NCBI GenBank assembly: GCA_026770585.1
Contig: MU646894.1
Coordinates: forward strand, 221,170-232,177
DNA length: 11,008 nucleotides
Reading direction: 5' to 3'
From: Baffinella frigidus
Taxonomy: Eukaryota > Cryptophyceae > Cryptomonadales > Baffinellaceae
The notes under the pieces were generated by a model. That model was given only the letters and a program-made list of their open reading frames with translations. It had not been told where the DNA came from and did no database searches. The position numbers and the translations under genes are program-made. This document shows positions 8,901 through 11,008 of this stretch, piece after piece (position 1 is the stretch's first letter; every line of letters starts with the position of its first letter).

Positions 8901-10443
8901 AGCAGAGAGAGAGGGAGGGGGAGAGATAGATAGAGAGAGAGAGAGAGAGAGAGCGAGAGAGCGAGAGCGAGAGCGAGAGAGAGAAAGAGAGAGAGAAAGG
9001 GAGAGAGTTCGGTCAGTAGAAGTACAACGAATGCTCTGACCTGCAAGGGGCGGTAGATCCCACCGGATCTCGTCCAGAAGGCGTGCCACCTGATTTAGGG
9101 TTTAGGGTTGAGGGTCTAGGGTTTAGGGTTTAGGGTTTAGGGTTTAGGGTTGAGGGCTTAGGGTTCACCGCGTCCCGATCGCTCACATCCAATGCCGTTT
9201 GGTGTACTGAGGCGCCGAGGCCCTACCGGGGGGAGACACGTTAGATGCACAGAGGTGGCCAGATAGCACCTCCACGTGCAGAGTGGCAGAGAGGCCCCTG
9301 GACCGAGAGAGGATCACCTCCTCTCTCGGCACGGGGAGCACGCGCTTTTGATAGCTTTCACACGCGCACAGGCGGGCGGGGCCGCAGGACCGAGAGGGGG
9401 GCACGCCCTGAGAAGCTTTACCCAGGATCCTCGCGTGCCGCACCAGGAGGAGAGAGCAACAAACTGCGTTTCGAGATTGAAAAATAACAACAGCGCCCAG
9501 GAAACGGTCAAGAGGGCAAACAGGTGGGGAGGGAGAATCCGAGTGGAAGTCCCGGTGAGACCGATGGGTAAAAAAACGCGTTTGCCGATACTGGACTGCT
9601 GAGATGGCGGGGGGGAGAGCAGAGGGGGGGCGAGGGGGGGGGCAGACCCAGAGGCGACGGCGGGCGCGGCGGAGGAGTGCGATGGGTGGGGGGGGGGCGG
9701 TGGCAACAAATGGCCCCAATGGAGGAGGGAGGGTGGCGGGGGGGAGATCTGGGGTGGTGGTGCTGGCCGCGGAGGCTGCGGTTGATATGCCACATCCCTA
9801 CAGATGCCGCTGTCGAGCGAGGAGGGGACAACTTAAAGGTTTTGAAGACTTCCACCTGAAAGCCAGGTCCAGAAGCTGGACCTGACTGCCTTATATGTGT
9901 TGAGTTCACTCGAGAGTGGATAGGCGACCTGCATCACGTCGATGACCCTGCGGTCCGAATCTGTCGGCTTCCCCTGACGGCTCGCCTGGTTTAGGGTTTG
10001 GGGTTAAGGGTCTAGGTTTCGGGCTTAGGTTGTAGGGTTCAGGGTTTACCAGCACAAGGTGCCTCGCGCCCTGCTCCACAAGGAACGCCGCTGTCTGCAG
10101 TCCCAATCCCCCGAGGCCGCCCGTGACAAGGTAGCTGCGGTCCGCGCGAAAGCCCTTCGTAGAGGAGGAGCCAGGCGCGGAGGGCACAATCTCGAGGGAT
10201 CCCTCCCAGAGGTGCACCACGGCTTTGCCAGACATGCTGCCCGTGGCCATCAGCCTGCAAGGGTTTAGGGTTTAGGGTTTGGGGTTTGGGGTTTGGGGTT
10301 TGGGGTTTGGGGTTTGGGGTTTAGGGCTTAGGGTTTAGGGTTCAGGGTTTAGGGTTTAGCCTGAAGGCGTCGACGACCTTTTTGGCCTCGAAGTGGTGCA
10401 TTTGCAGTGGCTTGAGAGAGCCGGCCTCGAACGCGTCAATCAC
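2527..10443 (-). CDS. Type I polyketide synthase, C-terminal part (ER end - KR - ACP - double hotdog), 19 exons, 5' partial
   Basis: This is the reducing and carrier end of a type I PKS or FAS-like megasynthase. It should reduce an ACP-bound beta-keto thioester with NADPH and carry the chain on phosphopantetheine. Joining 19 exons gives 2247 nt with no stop until the terminal TGA (748 codons visible). Approximate residues of the joined fragment: ER C-terminus 1-45, KR 65-300 (TGGLGGLG 72-79, FSSVSS 200-205, Tyr215 and Asn219 of YCLAN), ACP 340-411 (Ser377 in GLDSL), first hotdog-like domain about 450-600, second about 635-748 (GHFDGYP, His650). ER before KR and no KR structural half next to it imply DH-ER-KR order as in FAS and fully reducing PKSs; upstream domains lie past 11008. 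Exon joins are inferred from frame, splice motifs and family resemblance, not from transcripts. Donors are GT except three GC. Confidence 0.85.
2968..3771 (-). other. PKS intron 18 (804 bp)
   Basis: Donor GTGCAC after exon 18, acceptor GGGCAG before exon 19. It has no telomere-like block. It contains a possible decayed copy of the start of exon 19 (3016-3055) and one copy of the dispersed repeat with accaccaacg (3508-3539). Plus-strand open frames around 3118-3470 show no recognisable motif. Confidence 0.65.
3772..3846 (-). CDS. PKS exon 18: end of first hotdog-like domain
   Basis: Twenty-five codons beginning VVAFLEVTYHMIGEHDF and ending FKDYK. It continues the sheet of exon 17 in phase 0 (ESGE then VVAFLEVTY) and joins to exon 19 in phase 0. 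Acceptor ATCGTAG; donor AAG|GTGCAC. Too short to stand out as an ORF; found because the previous exon lacked its last strand. Confidence 0.72.
3847..4174 (-). other. PKS intron 17 (328 bp)
   Basis: Donor GTCAGC, acceptor CGTAG. No telomere-like block. Open frames on the minus strand (for example one with NYREPELYQRLAG) do not fit the phase of the flanking exons. Confidence 0.65.
4175..4370 (-). CDS. PKS exon 17: first hotdog-like domain, beta sheet
   Basis: After a split Gly it reads LCAVSLQNPTEGRVYYPIKT, a run of alternating hydrophobic strands (TTATLHIKAICTSF), and ends ATATMLGESGE. The strand pattern fits a hotdog sheet. Acceptor AACGCAG; donor GAG|GTCAGC. The frame would stay open for only about 19 more codons past the donor. 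Confidence 0.75.
4371..4446 (-). repeat. PKS intron 16: telomere-like intron (76 bp)
   Basis: Roughly 4376-4420 is tandem gggtttgggg/gggtttaggg on the plus strand. Acceptor side reads AACCCTAACGCAG on the gene strand; donor GTCAAA. Confidence 0.75.
4447..4595 (-). CDS. PKS exon 16: first hotdog-like domain, central helix
   Basis: Begins PPYFALEDFSVEKDL and ends GGPISGSEAARHLAIL. The GPISGSEAARHLAILG stretch has the look of a hotdog central helix, but no catalytic His or Asp/Glu typical of FabA/FabZ is present. Acceptor CATGCAG; donor GG|GTCAAA, phase 2, which fits exon 17 to give AILGLCAVSLQNP. Confidence 0.75.
4596..4683 (-). repeat. PKS intron 15: telomere-like intron (88 bp)
   Basis: Blocks of agggttcagggttta (about 4606-4620) and tttatggtttagggctt (about 4659-4676) flank a short unrelated stretch. 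Acceptor CCCTATCCATGCAG; donor GTTCTC. Confidence 0.7.
4684..4836 (-). CDS. PKS exon 15: linker after ACP and start of first hotdog-like domain
   Basis: Fifty-one open codons. The first part (ATQKIAACDLSDRNHG) looks like a flexible linker; the end reads PASPGRQVLRAHFLSRICVQ and runs into PPYFALEDFSVEKDL of exon 16. No motif of known catalytic type is visible. Acceptor AAACCAG; donor CAG|GTTCTC. The call rests on the open frame and on matching phases either side. Confidence 0.72.
4837..4936 (-). repeat. PKS intron 14: telomere-like intron (100 bp)
   Basis: Almost entirely ggtttgggg, ggtgcaggg and ggtttaggg units on the plus strand. The donor GTAAACCCTAAACCC and the acceptor CCAAACCAG both lie in repeat. 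Confidence 0.8.
4937..5023 (-). CDS. PKS exon 14: second half of acyl carrier protein
   Basis: Reads AVEMRIALEDEGLVVSTMEL then LSGRSIDEL. Joined to exon 13 it gives DSLMVSAAVEMRIALEDE, the usual helix 2 of an ACP, and the SIDEL that ends ACP helix 4. Acceptor AACCTCAG; donor CTT|GTAAACCC, repeat-derived. Confidence 0.88.
5024..5115 (-). repeat. PKS intron 13: telomere-like intron (92 bp)
   Basis: G/T-rich variants ggtttggggttttgggtttt throughout on the plus strand. Acceptor CCCAAACCTCAG; donor GTGCTAAACCCC. Confidence 0.75.
5116..5361 (-). CDS. PKS exon 13: KR-ACP linker and acyl carrier protein with phosphopantetheine Ser
   Basis: Eighty-two codons beginning VRAHPDTSWALLSKVL, then a linker and the ACP helix VVQRLASAVGRVFG. 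It ends with RGLKEYGLDSLMVSA. Ser77 of the exon (codon at 5133-5131, Ser377 of the joined fragment) sits in GLDSL, the 4'-phosphopantetheine attachment motif. Acceptor CCCTAG; donor GCC|GTGCTAAACC. Exon 14 completes helix 2 of the ACP. Confidence 0.92.
5362..5476 (-). repeat. PKS intron 12: telomere-like intron (115 bp)
   Basis: Made of ggtttaggg, ggttcaggg and ggtttcggg units. Donor GTAAACCCTAAACC and acceptor CAAACCCTAG are both repeat-derived. Confidence 0.8.
5477..5521 (-). CDS. PKS exon 12: last strand of ketoreductase
   Basis: Fifteen codons reading GSEVVGIMDVDWTKW, the typical end of a PKS ketoreductase ('xxVVxxDVDWxxF'). Acceptor GAAGCAG; donor TGG|GTAAACCC, the repeat unit itself. 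Phase 0 on both sides. Confidence 0.85.
5522..5969 (-). other. PKS intron 11 (448 bp) with internal telomere-like block
   Basis: Donor GTTGTT, acceptor GAAGCAG. A telomere-like block lies at about 5669-5732. The AT-richer part near 5800-5880 contains short repeats of gattgattg type. I see no coding exon in it. Confidence 0.65.
5970..6053 (-). CDS. PKS exon 11: ketoreductase C-terminal region
   Basis: Reads THLRSIGFNPMPSRQCLQML, then FPSTPQDE. It corresponds to the 'LxxxGxxPlxxxxxLxxL' segment near the end of PKS ketoreductases. Acceptor CTAAACCAG inside telomere-like repeat; donor GAG|GTTGTT. Reading through the donor would give a stop after 10 more codons, so a short alternative end is possible, but exon 12 continues the domain well. 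Confidence 0.8.
6054..6133 (-). repeat. PKS intron 10: telomere-like intron with GC donor (80 bp)
   Basis: Plus strand starts with four tttaggg units and continues with variants to 6125. Acceptor CCCTAAACCAG is the repeat itself; donor GCTTCCCCCTAAACCC begins with GC. Confidence 0.75.
6134..6190 (-). CDS. PKS exon 10: ketoreductase LWG segment
   Basis: Nineteen codons reading VLWGTIDDVGMLQKDELTK. It matches 'xxxWGxWxxxGM', the substrate-binding lid region after the catalytic Tyr in PKS ketoreductases. Acceptor AATGCAG. The donor must be GC (AAG|GCTTCC): no GT lies nearby and the frame hits TAA a few codons later. Confidence 0.82.
6191..6514 (-). other. PKS intron 9 (324 bp) with CT tract
   Basis: Donor GTGCGC, acceptor AATGCAG. 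GA repeats at about 6450-6500 (CT on the gene strand) lie just past the donor. No telomere-like block and no exon seen. Confidence 0.65.
6449..6500 (+). repeat. GA/GT microsatellite
   Basis: agagagagagacagagaaag then gtgtgtgtgagagag, in intron 9 about 15 nt after its donor. Pyrimidine-rich on the gene strand, as in intron 5. Confidence 0.8.
6515..6610 (-). CDS. PKS exon 9: ketoreductase catalytic Tyr and Asn
   Basis: Reads VGNAYQGAYCLANGF, then LDGLAVLRRAKGLPARS. The 'GxxxQxxYxxxN' pattern is present, with Tyr215 and Asn219 of the joined fragment completing the catalytic set, followed by the usual 'LDxLAxxRRAxGLPA'. Acceptor AACCGCAG after CCCC; donor TCG|GTGCGC. Follows exon 8 in frame across a 1012-bp intron. 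Confidence 0.88.
6834..6935 (+). repeat. Dispersed repeat family A, copy 1
   Basis: About 102 bp starting gagattgtcagaga that recurs at 8536-8637 with roughly one change in five bases and no large gap. Both are in PKS introns. Confidence 0.7.
7017..7042. repeat. Perfect 11-bp stem hairpin
   Basis: ccgataaccct, loop cgac, agggttatcgg. It lies inside intron 8. Confidence 0.65.
7135..7166 (+). repeat. Dispersed repeat with accaccaacg (copies at 3508-3539, 7135-7166 and inverted at 8675-8706)
   Basis: ggatgtatgtagagaggacc followed by accaacg here. The 3508-3539 copy has the same pattern with several changes, and 8675-8706 is the reverse complement with a matching ggaccaccaacg core. All three are in PKS introns. 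Confidence 0.55.
7191..7271. mobile_element. Foldback element, one arm missing, inverted interior, inside intron 8
   Basis: The interior (taggaccaccgtagggccct) matches the reverse complement of copies 1 and 2 and is followed by a full arm ending aggtacccctg. The other arm is absent. It lies in a PKS intron, so copies are tolerated in transcribed DNA. Confidence 0.65.
7402..7534. mobile_element. Possible small element with imperfect inverted ends
   Basis: agttgaccaggtggaaagtg near 7402 is the imperfect inverse of the end around ccatcttccacctggccaac (ending near 7531). A related sequence with similar ends lies at about 10756-10881. No coding capacity. Confidence 0.45.
7623..7670 (-). CDS. PKS exon 8: ketoreductase catalytic Ser strand
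   Basis: Sixteen codons reading DMPLDHFVLFSSVSSA, matching 'LDxFVLFSSxAS', which carries the active-site Ser of the KR Ser-Tyr-Asn set. Acceptor CCACGCAG after CCCTAAA; donor GCG|GTAGGC. Phase 0 on both sides. Confidence 0.87.
7671..7808 (-). repeat. PKS intron 7: telomere-like intron with nine perfect TTTAGGG units and GC donor (138 bp)
   Basis: 7736-7798 is nine uninterrupted tttaggg units, the purest array in the window. A shorter block sits next to the acceptor (CCCTAAACCACGCAG). The donor is GC (CAG|GCACCC). The 8 bases cctgcgtg occur at both intron edges (7670-7677 and 7808-7815). Confidence 0.82.
7809..7860 (-). CDS. PKS exon 7: ketoreductase helix (PKAKGAWILHELTQ)
   Basis: After a split Arg codon it reads VGAPKAKGAWILHELTQ, the 'APKvxGAwxLHelt' helix that precedes the catalytic Ser strand of PKS ketoreductases. 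The acceptor is GAACAG. The donor is GC (CACGCAG|GCACCC), and the 8 bases CACGCAGG occur at both ends of the following intron. A degenerate second copy of this exon lies 107 bp upstream in gene order (7928-7967). Confidence 0.84.
7861..8274 (-). other. PKS intron 6 (414 bp)
   Basis: Donor GTATCT, acceptor GAACAG. It holds a degenerate extra copy of exon 7 (7928-7967). No telomere-like block. Confidence 0.65.
7928..7967 (-). pseudogene. Decayed duplicate of PKS exon 7
   Basis: Forty bases match 7821-7860 of exon 7 at 33 positions with no gap. On the gene strand it reads VGVPPATGAWIFHK before a TGA, against VGAPKAKGAWILHE in the exon. No AG acceptor directly precedes it and the 3' part has diverged, so it looks like a dead copy and not an alternative exon. 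Confidence 0.65.
8275..8344 (-). CDS. PKS exon 6: ketoreductase VFHSAAVLED segment
   Basis: Reads GVFHSAAVLEDKPIEHITQ then ENLM. This corresponds to 'GVIHAAGVLDDxxxxxLT' of PKS ketoreductases. The LED in place of LDD resembles B-type (D-alcohol) ketoreductases, but stereochemistry cannot be settled from this alone. Acceptor CACAG, donor GAG|GTATCT; enters in phase 1 and leaves in phase 2. Confidence 0.85.
8536..8637 (+). repeat. Dispersed repeat family A, copy 2
   Basis: Second copy of the repeat at 6834-6935, same orientation, containing cctctgttgctca and two spaced actgtcaact motifs. Confidence 0.7.
8903..9007 (+). repeat. GA microsatellite
   Basis: Long gagaga tract with gcgagagc interruptions. 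On the gene strand it is a CT-rich (pyrimidine) stretch about 35 nt after the donor of intron 5. Confidence 0.85.
9041..9089 (-). CDS. PKS exon 5: ketoreductase helix before the HAAG-like strand
   Basis: Reads VARLLDEIRWDLPPLA plus the first base of a Gly codon. In ketoreductases this is the helix and turn before 'GVIHAAG' (typically 'LLxEIxxxxPPLxG'). Acceptor CCCTAAATCAG; donor GCAG|GTCAGA; ends in phase 1, which matches exon 6. Confidence 0.85.
9090..9168 (-). repeat. PKS intron 4: telomere-like intron (79 bp)
   Basis: Nearly all tttaggg with a few gggttgaggg variants. Donor GTGAACCC and acceptor CCCTAAATCAG both lie in repeat. Confidence 0.8.
9169..9222 (-). CDS. PKS exon 4: ketoreductase, DVSD strand
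   Basis: Eighteen codons reading GLGASVHQTALDVSDRDA. This is the 'GAxVxxxxxDVSDxxA' segment of PKS ketoreductases, whose DVSD contacts the cofactor adenine region. It follows exon 3 in frame across a 706-bp intron. Acceptor CCGGTAG, donor GCG|GTGAACCC inside telomere-like repeat. Confidence 0.85.
9223..9928 (-). other. PKS intron 3 (706 bp) with purine-rich core
   Basis: Donor GTCGCC, acceptor CCGGTAG. 9600-9745 is G-rich on the plus strand, which gives Pro-rich open frames on the minus strand and Gly/Arg-rich ones on the plus strand; I take these as composition effects. A 9-bp perfect hairpin lies at 9864-9884. Exons 3 and 4 join in frame across it. Confidence 0.65.
9864..9884. repeat. Perfect 9-bp hairpin in intron 3
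   Basis: caggtccag, loop aag, ctggacctg. It lies about 45 nt after the intron 3 donor on the gene strand. Confidence 0.6.
9929..9985 (-). CDS. PKS exon 3: ketoreductase, strand 2 region
   Basis: Nineteen codons beginning ASRQGKP and ending DRRVIDVMQ. Joined to exon 2 it reads HLVLASRQGKP, the usual end of the second beta strand of PKS ketoreductases (HLVLxSRxG). Acceptor CTAAACCAG, donor CAG|GTCGCC, phase 0 at both ends. Confidence 0.82.
9986..10049 (-). repeat. PKS intron 2: telomere-like intron (64 bp, shortest)
   Basis: Plus strand: ggtttagggtttggggttaa and further variants. Donor GTAAACCC and acceptor CCCTAAACCAG are both repeat. Confidence 0.8.
10050..10254 (-). CDS. PKS exon 2: ER tail and start of ketoreductase with Rossmann motif
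   Basis: Begins LMATGSMSGKAVVHL, the last strand of the ER domain, then a short linker, then RSYLVTGGLGGLGLQTAAF and GARHLVL. TGGLGGLG is the NADPH-binding glycine motif of PKS/FAS ketoreductases. The acceptor is TTGCAG after CCCTAAACCC; the donor is GTAAACCC, which is itself telomere-like repeat. Starts with the third base of a split Arg codon and ends in phase 0. Confidence 0.88.
10255..10360 (-). repeat. PKS intron 1: telomere-like intron with GC donor (106 bp)
   Basis: Two tttaggg units, then about six ggtttgggg units in tandem, then mixed units. Acceptor CCCTAAACCCTTGCAG; donor GCTAAACCC. The 6 bases agcctg occur at both intron edges. Confidence 0.78.
10361..10443 (-). CDS. PKS exon 1 (first visible): C-terminal end of enoylreductase
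   Basis: Reads VIDAFEAGSLKPL, then ends KKVVDAFR across the junction. This matches the end of MDR-type ER domains of PKS/FAS, where 'EAGxLxPL' is followed by 'AFRxMAxGxxxGKxVL'. The acceptor is GAAAG, with an in-frame TGA just upstream of it, so the exon cannot extend much further 5'. It ends in phase 2. The donor is GC (CAG|GCTAAACC), and the reading continues smoothly into exon 2. Because the preceding exon is outside the window, the acceptor is the least certain edge. Confidence 0.75.
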
Positions 10444-11008
10444 CTTTCATTGAAAACAGTGTCAACATCAGTGTCGACCTGACTGCGTTTTGTTGGCCAG
10501 GGAAGGTTTGTTCGCTGGTGGGTTTGCGGTATGACAGGCCTTTCGGAGCACGCTTGGTACATCCATACCCTTCATACCACGGAGAACGAATGGATCACCT
10601 CAATACATGTTGACATGTGAGGGCCAGATTTGACAGTGCTCCTGCGGGGTCCTTCGCAGGGCCAGCCGTGCGTTCTTCGGGGCATTGATGGGTCAACCGG
10701 CAGGCACAGTTGGACTAAGTGTTGTTTGGGACATTCGTGCAGCGCTGGCGGGAATGGTTGAGCAGGTGAACGCTTGAAAGGGTAAATGGGTTTGAACTTG
10801 CAGCGTGTGCTGCAGTTTCAGACGCCAGTGCAACCGTTGACTGGAAGCCCTTTCTAAGTGTCCCAACTTTCACCTGGACTTCTTTTCTTGCCGGGGCTCT
10901 ACGGTGGAACGAATCAACGTTGTAAAACGGCGCCAGTCCACGTGTGCATTAGGGGTGCTGGGGATGCTGCGACAAAGTCAAGGGTATCAGAAAGAGTACG
11001 AGAGTACG
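10444..11008 (-). other. Upstream PKS intron or spacer, right edge
   Basis: No PKS-like coding segment seen on the minus strand. Contains a small hairpin (cctgcg and cgcagg near 10640-10662) and a diverged copy of the 7402-7534 element (about 10756-10881). Since exon 1 starts inside an ER domain, the rest of the gene must lie further right. Confidence 0.55.

Larger units (their letters stand above)
8345..9040 (-). other. PKS intron 5 (696 bp), repeat-rich
   Basis: Donor GTCAGA, acceptor CCCCACAG. A telomere-like block (8349-8401) abuts the acceptor. It also holds a second copy of the 102-bp dispersed repeat (8536-8637), an inverted copy of the accaccaacg repeat (8675-8706) and a long GA tract near the donor. 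The plus-strand frames over the repeat are shared between copies and look like repeat, not gene. Confidence 0.65.

Noticed and set aside
8540-8929. 129-residue plus-strand open frame
   Set aside because: Its start is a dispersed repeat also present at 6834-6935, and its end runs into a GA tract.
8834-9089. Minus-strand Ser/Leu-rich frames that could suggest a membrane or signal segment
   Set aside because: They are a translation of the CT dinucleotide repeat; only the 9041-9089 part, in one frame, is real exon 5.
9183-9909. Long Pro-rich minus-strand and Gly/Arg-rich plus-strand frames
   Set aside because: They overlap each other on G/C-biased DNA within intron 3, and exon 4 is read in a different frame.

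Overview
The window is nuclear DNA of a eukaryote, probably a unicellular alga or related protist. The evidence is a finely split gene with 18 GT-AG or GC-AG introns, an AATAAA poly(A) signal, many TTTAGGG-type repeats (the telomere unit of plants, many green algae, dinoflagellates and some other protists), GA microsatellites and foldback elements. A large type I polyketide synthase (PKS) argues against a land plant. I cannot fix the lineage from the sequence alone.

The one convincing gene is on the minus strand and fills about 2527 to 10443. I joined 19 exons by hand. All junctions keep one open frame of 748 codons plus a stop (2247 nt). The exons are short (45 to 441 nt) and mostly separated by phase-0 introns. 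In protein order they encode the C-terminal end of an enoylreductase (ER), a ketoreductase (KR) with TGGLGGLG, an FSSVSS serine region and YCLAN, an acyl carrier protein (ACP) with GLDSL, and a C-terminal pair of hotdog-like domains, the second with GHFDGYP. The 5' part of the gene lies beyond the right edge of the window. The product is the reducing and carrier end of a type I PKS or fatty-acid-synthase-like megasynthase. It would reduce a beta-keto thioester, carry it on a phosphopantetheine arm, and probably act on it again (dehydration or release) in the hotdog pair.

The most unusual feature is the introns. All ten introns of 138 bp or less are built largely of degenerate CCCTAAA/CCCCAAA repeats, and in several the repeat itself supplies the splice site (GTAAACCC donor, CCTAAACCAG-like acceptor). 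Three longer introns carry a block of the same repeat. Three donors are GC instead of GT. The larger introns hold GA/CT microsatellites, dispersed repeats, hairpins and at least one decayed extra copy of a neighbouring exon.

Layout: 1-650 holds three copies of a foldback (MITE-like) element; 657-1600 is an interstitial telomere-like array; 1690-1815 is GA-rich; 1964-2201 is a compound repeat with a 20-bp perfect inverted repeat; 2403-2504 is the region just past the gene end, with a foldback arm, a poly(A) signal and a short direct repeat; 2527-10443 is the PKS gene; 10444-11008 is probably an upstream intron with a dispersed repeat. I saw no convincing plus-strand gene, tRNA, rRNA or CRISPR.
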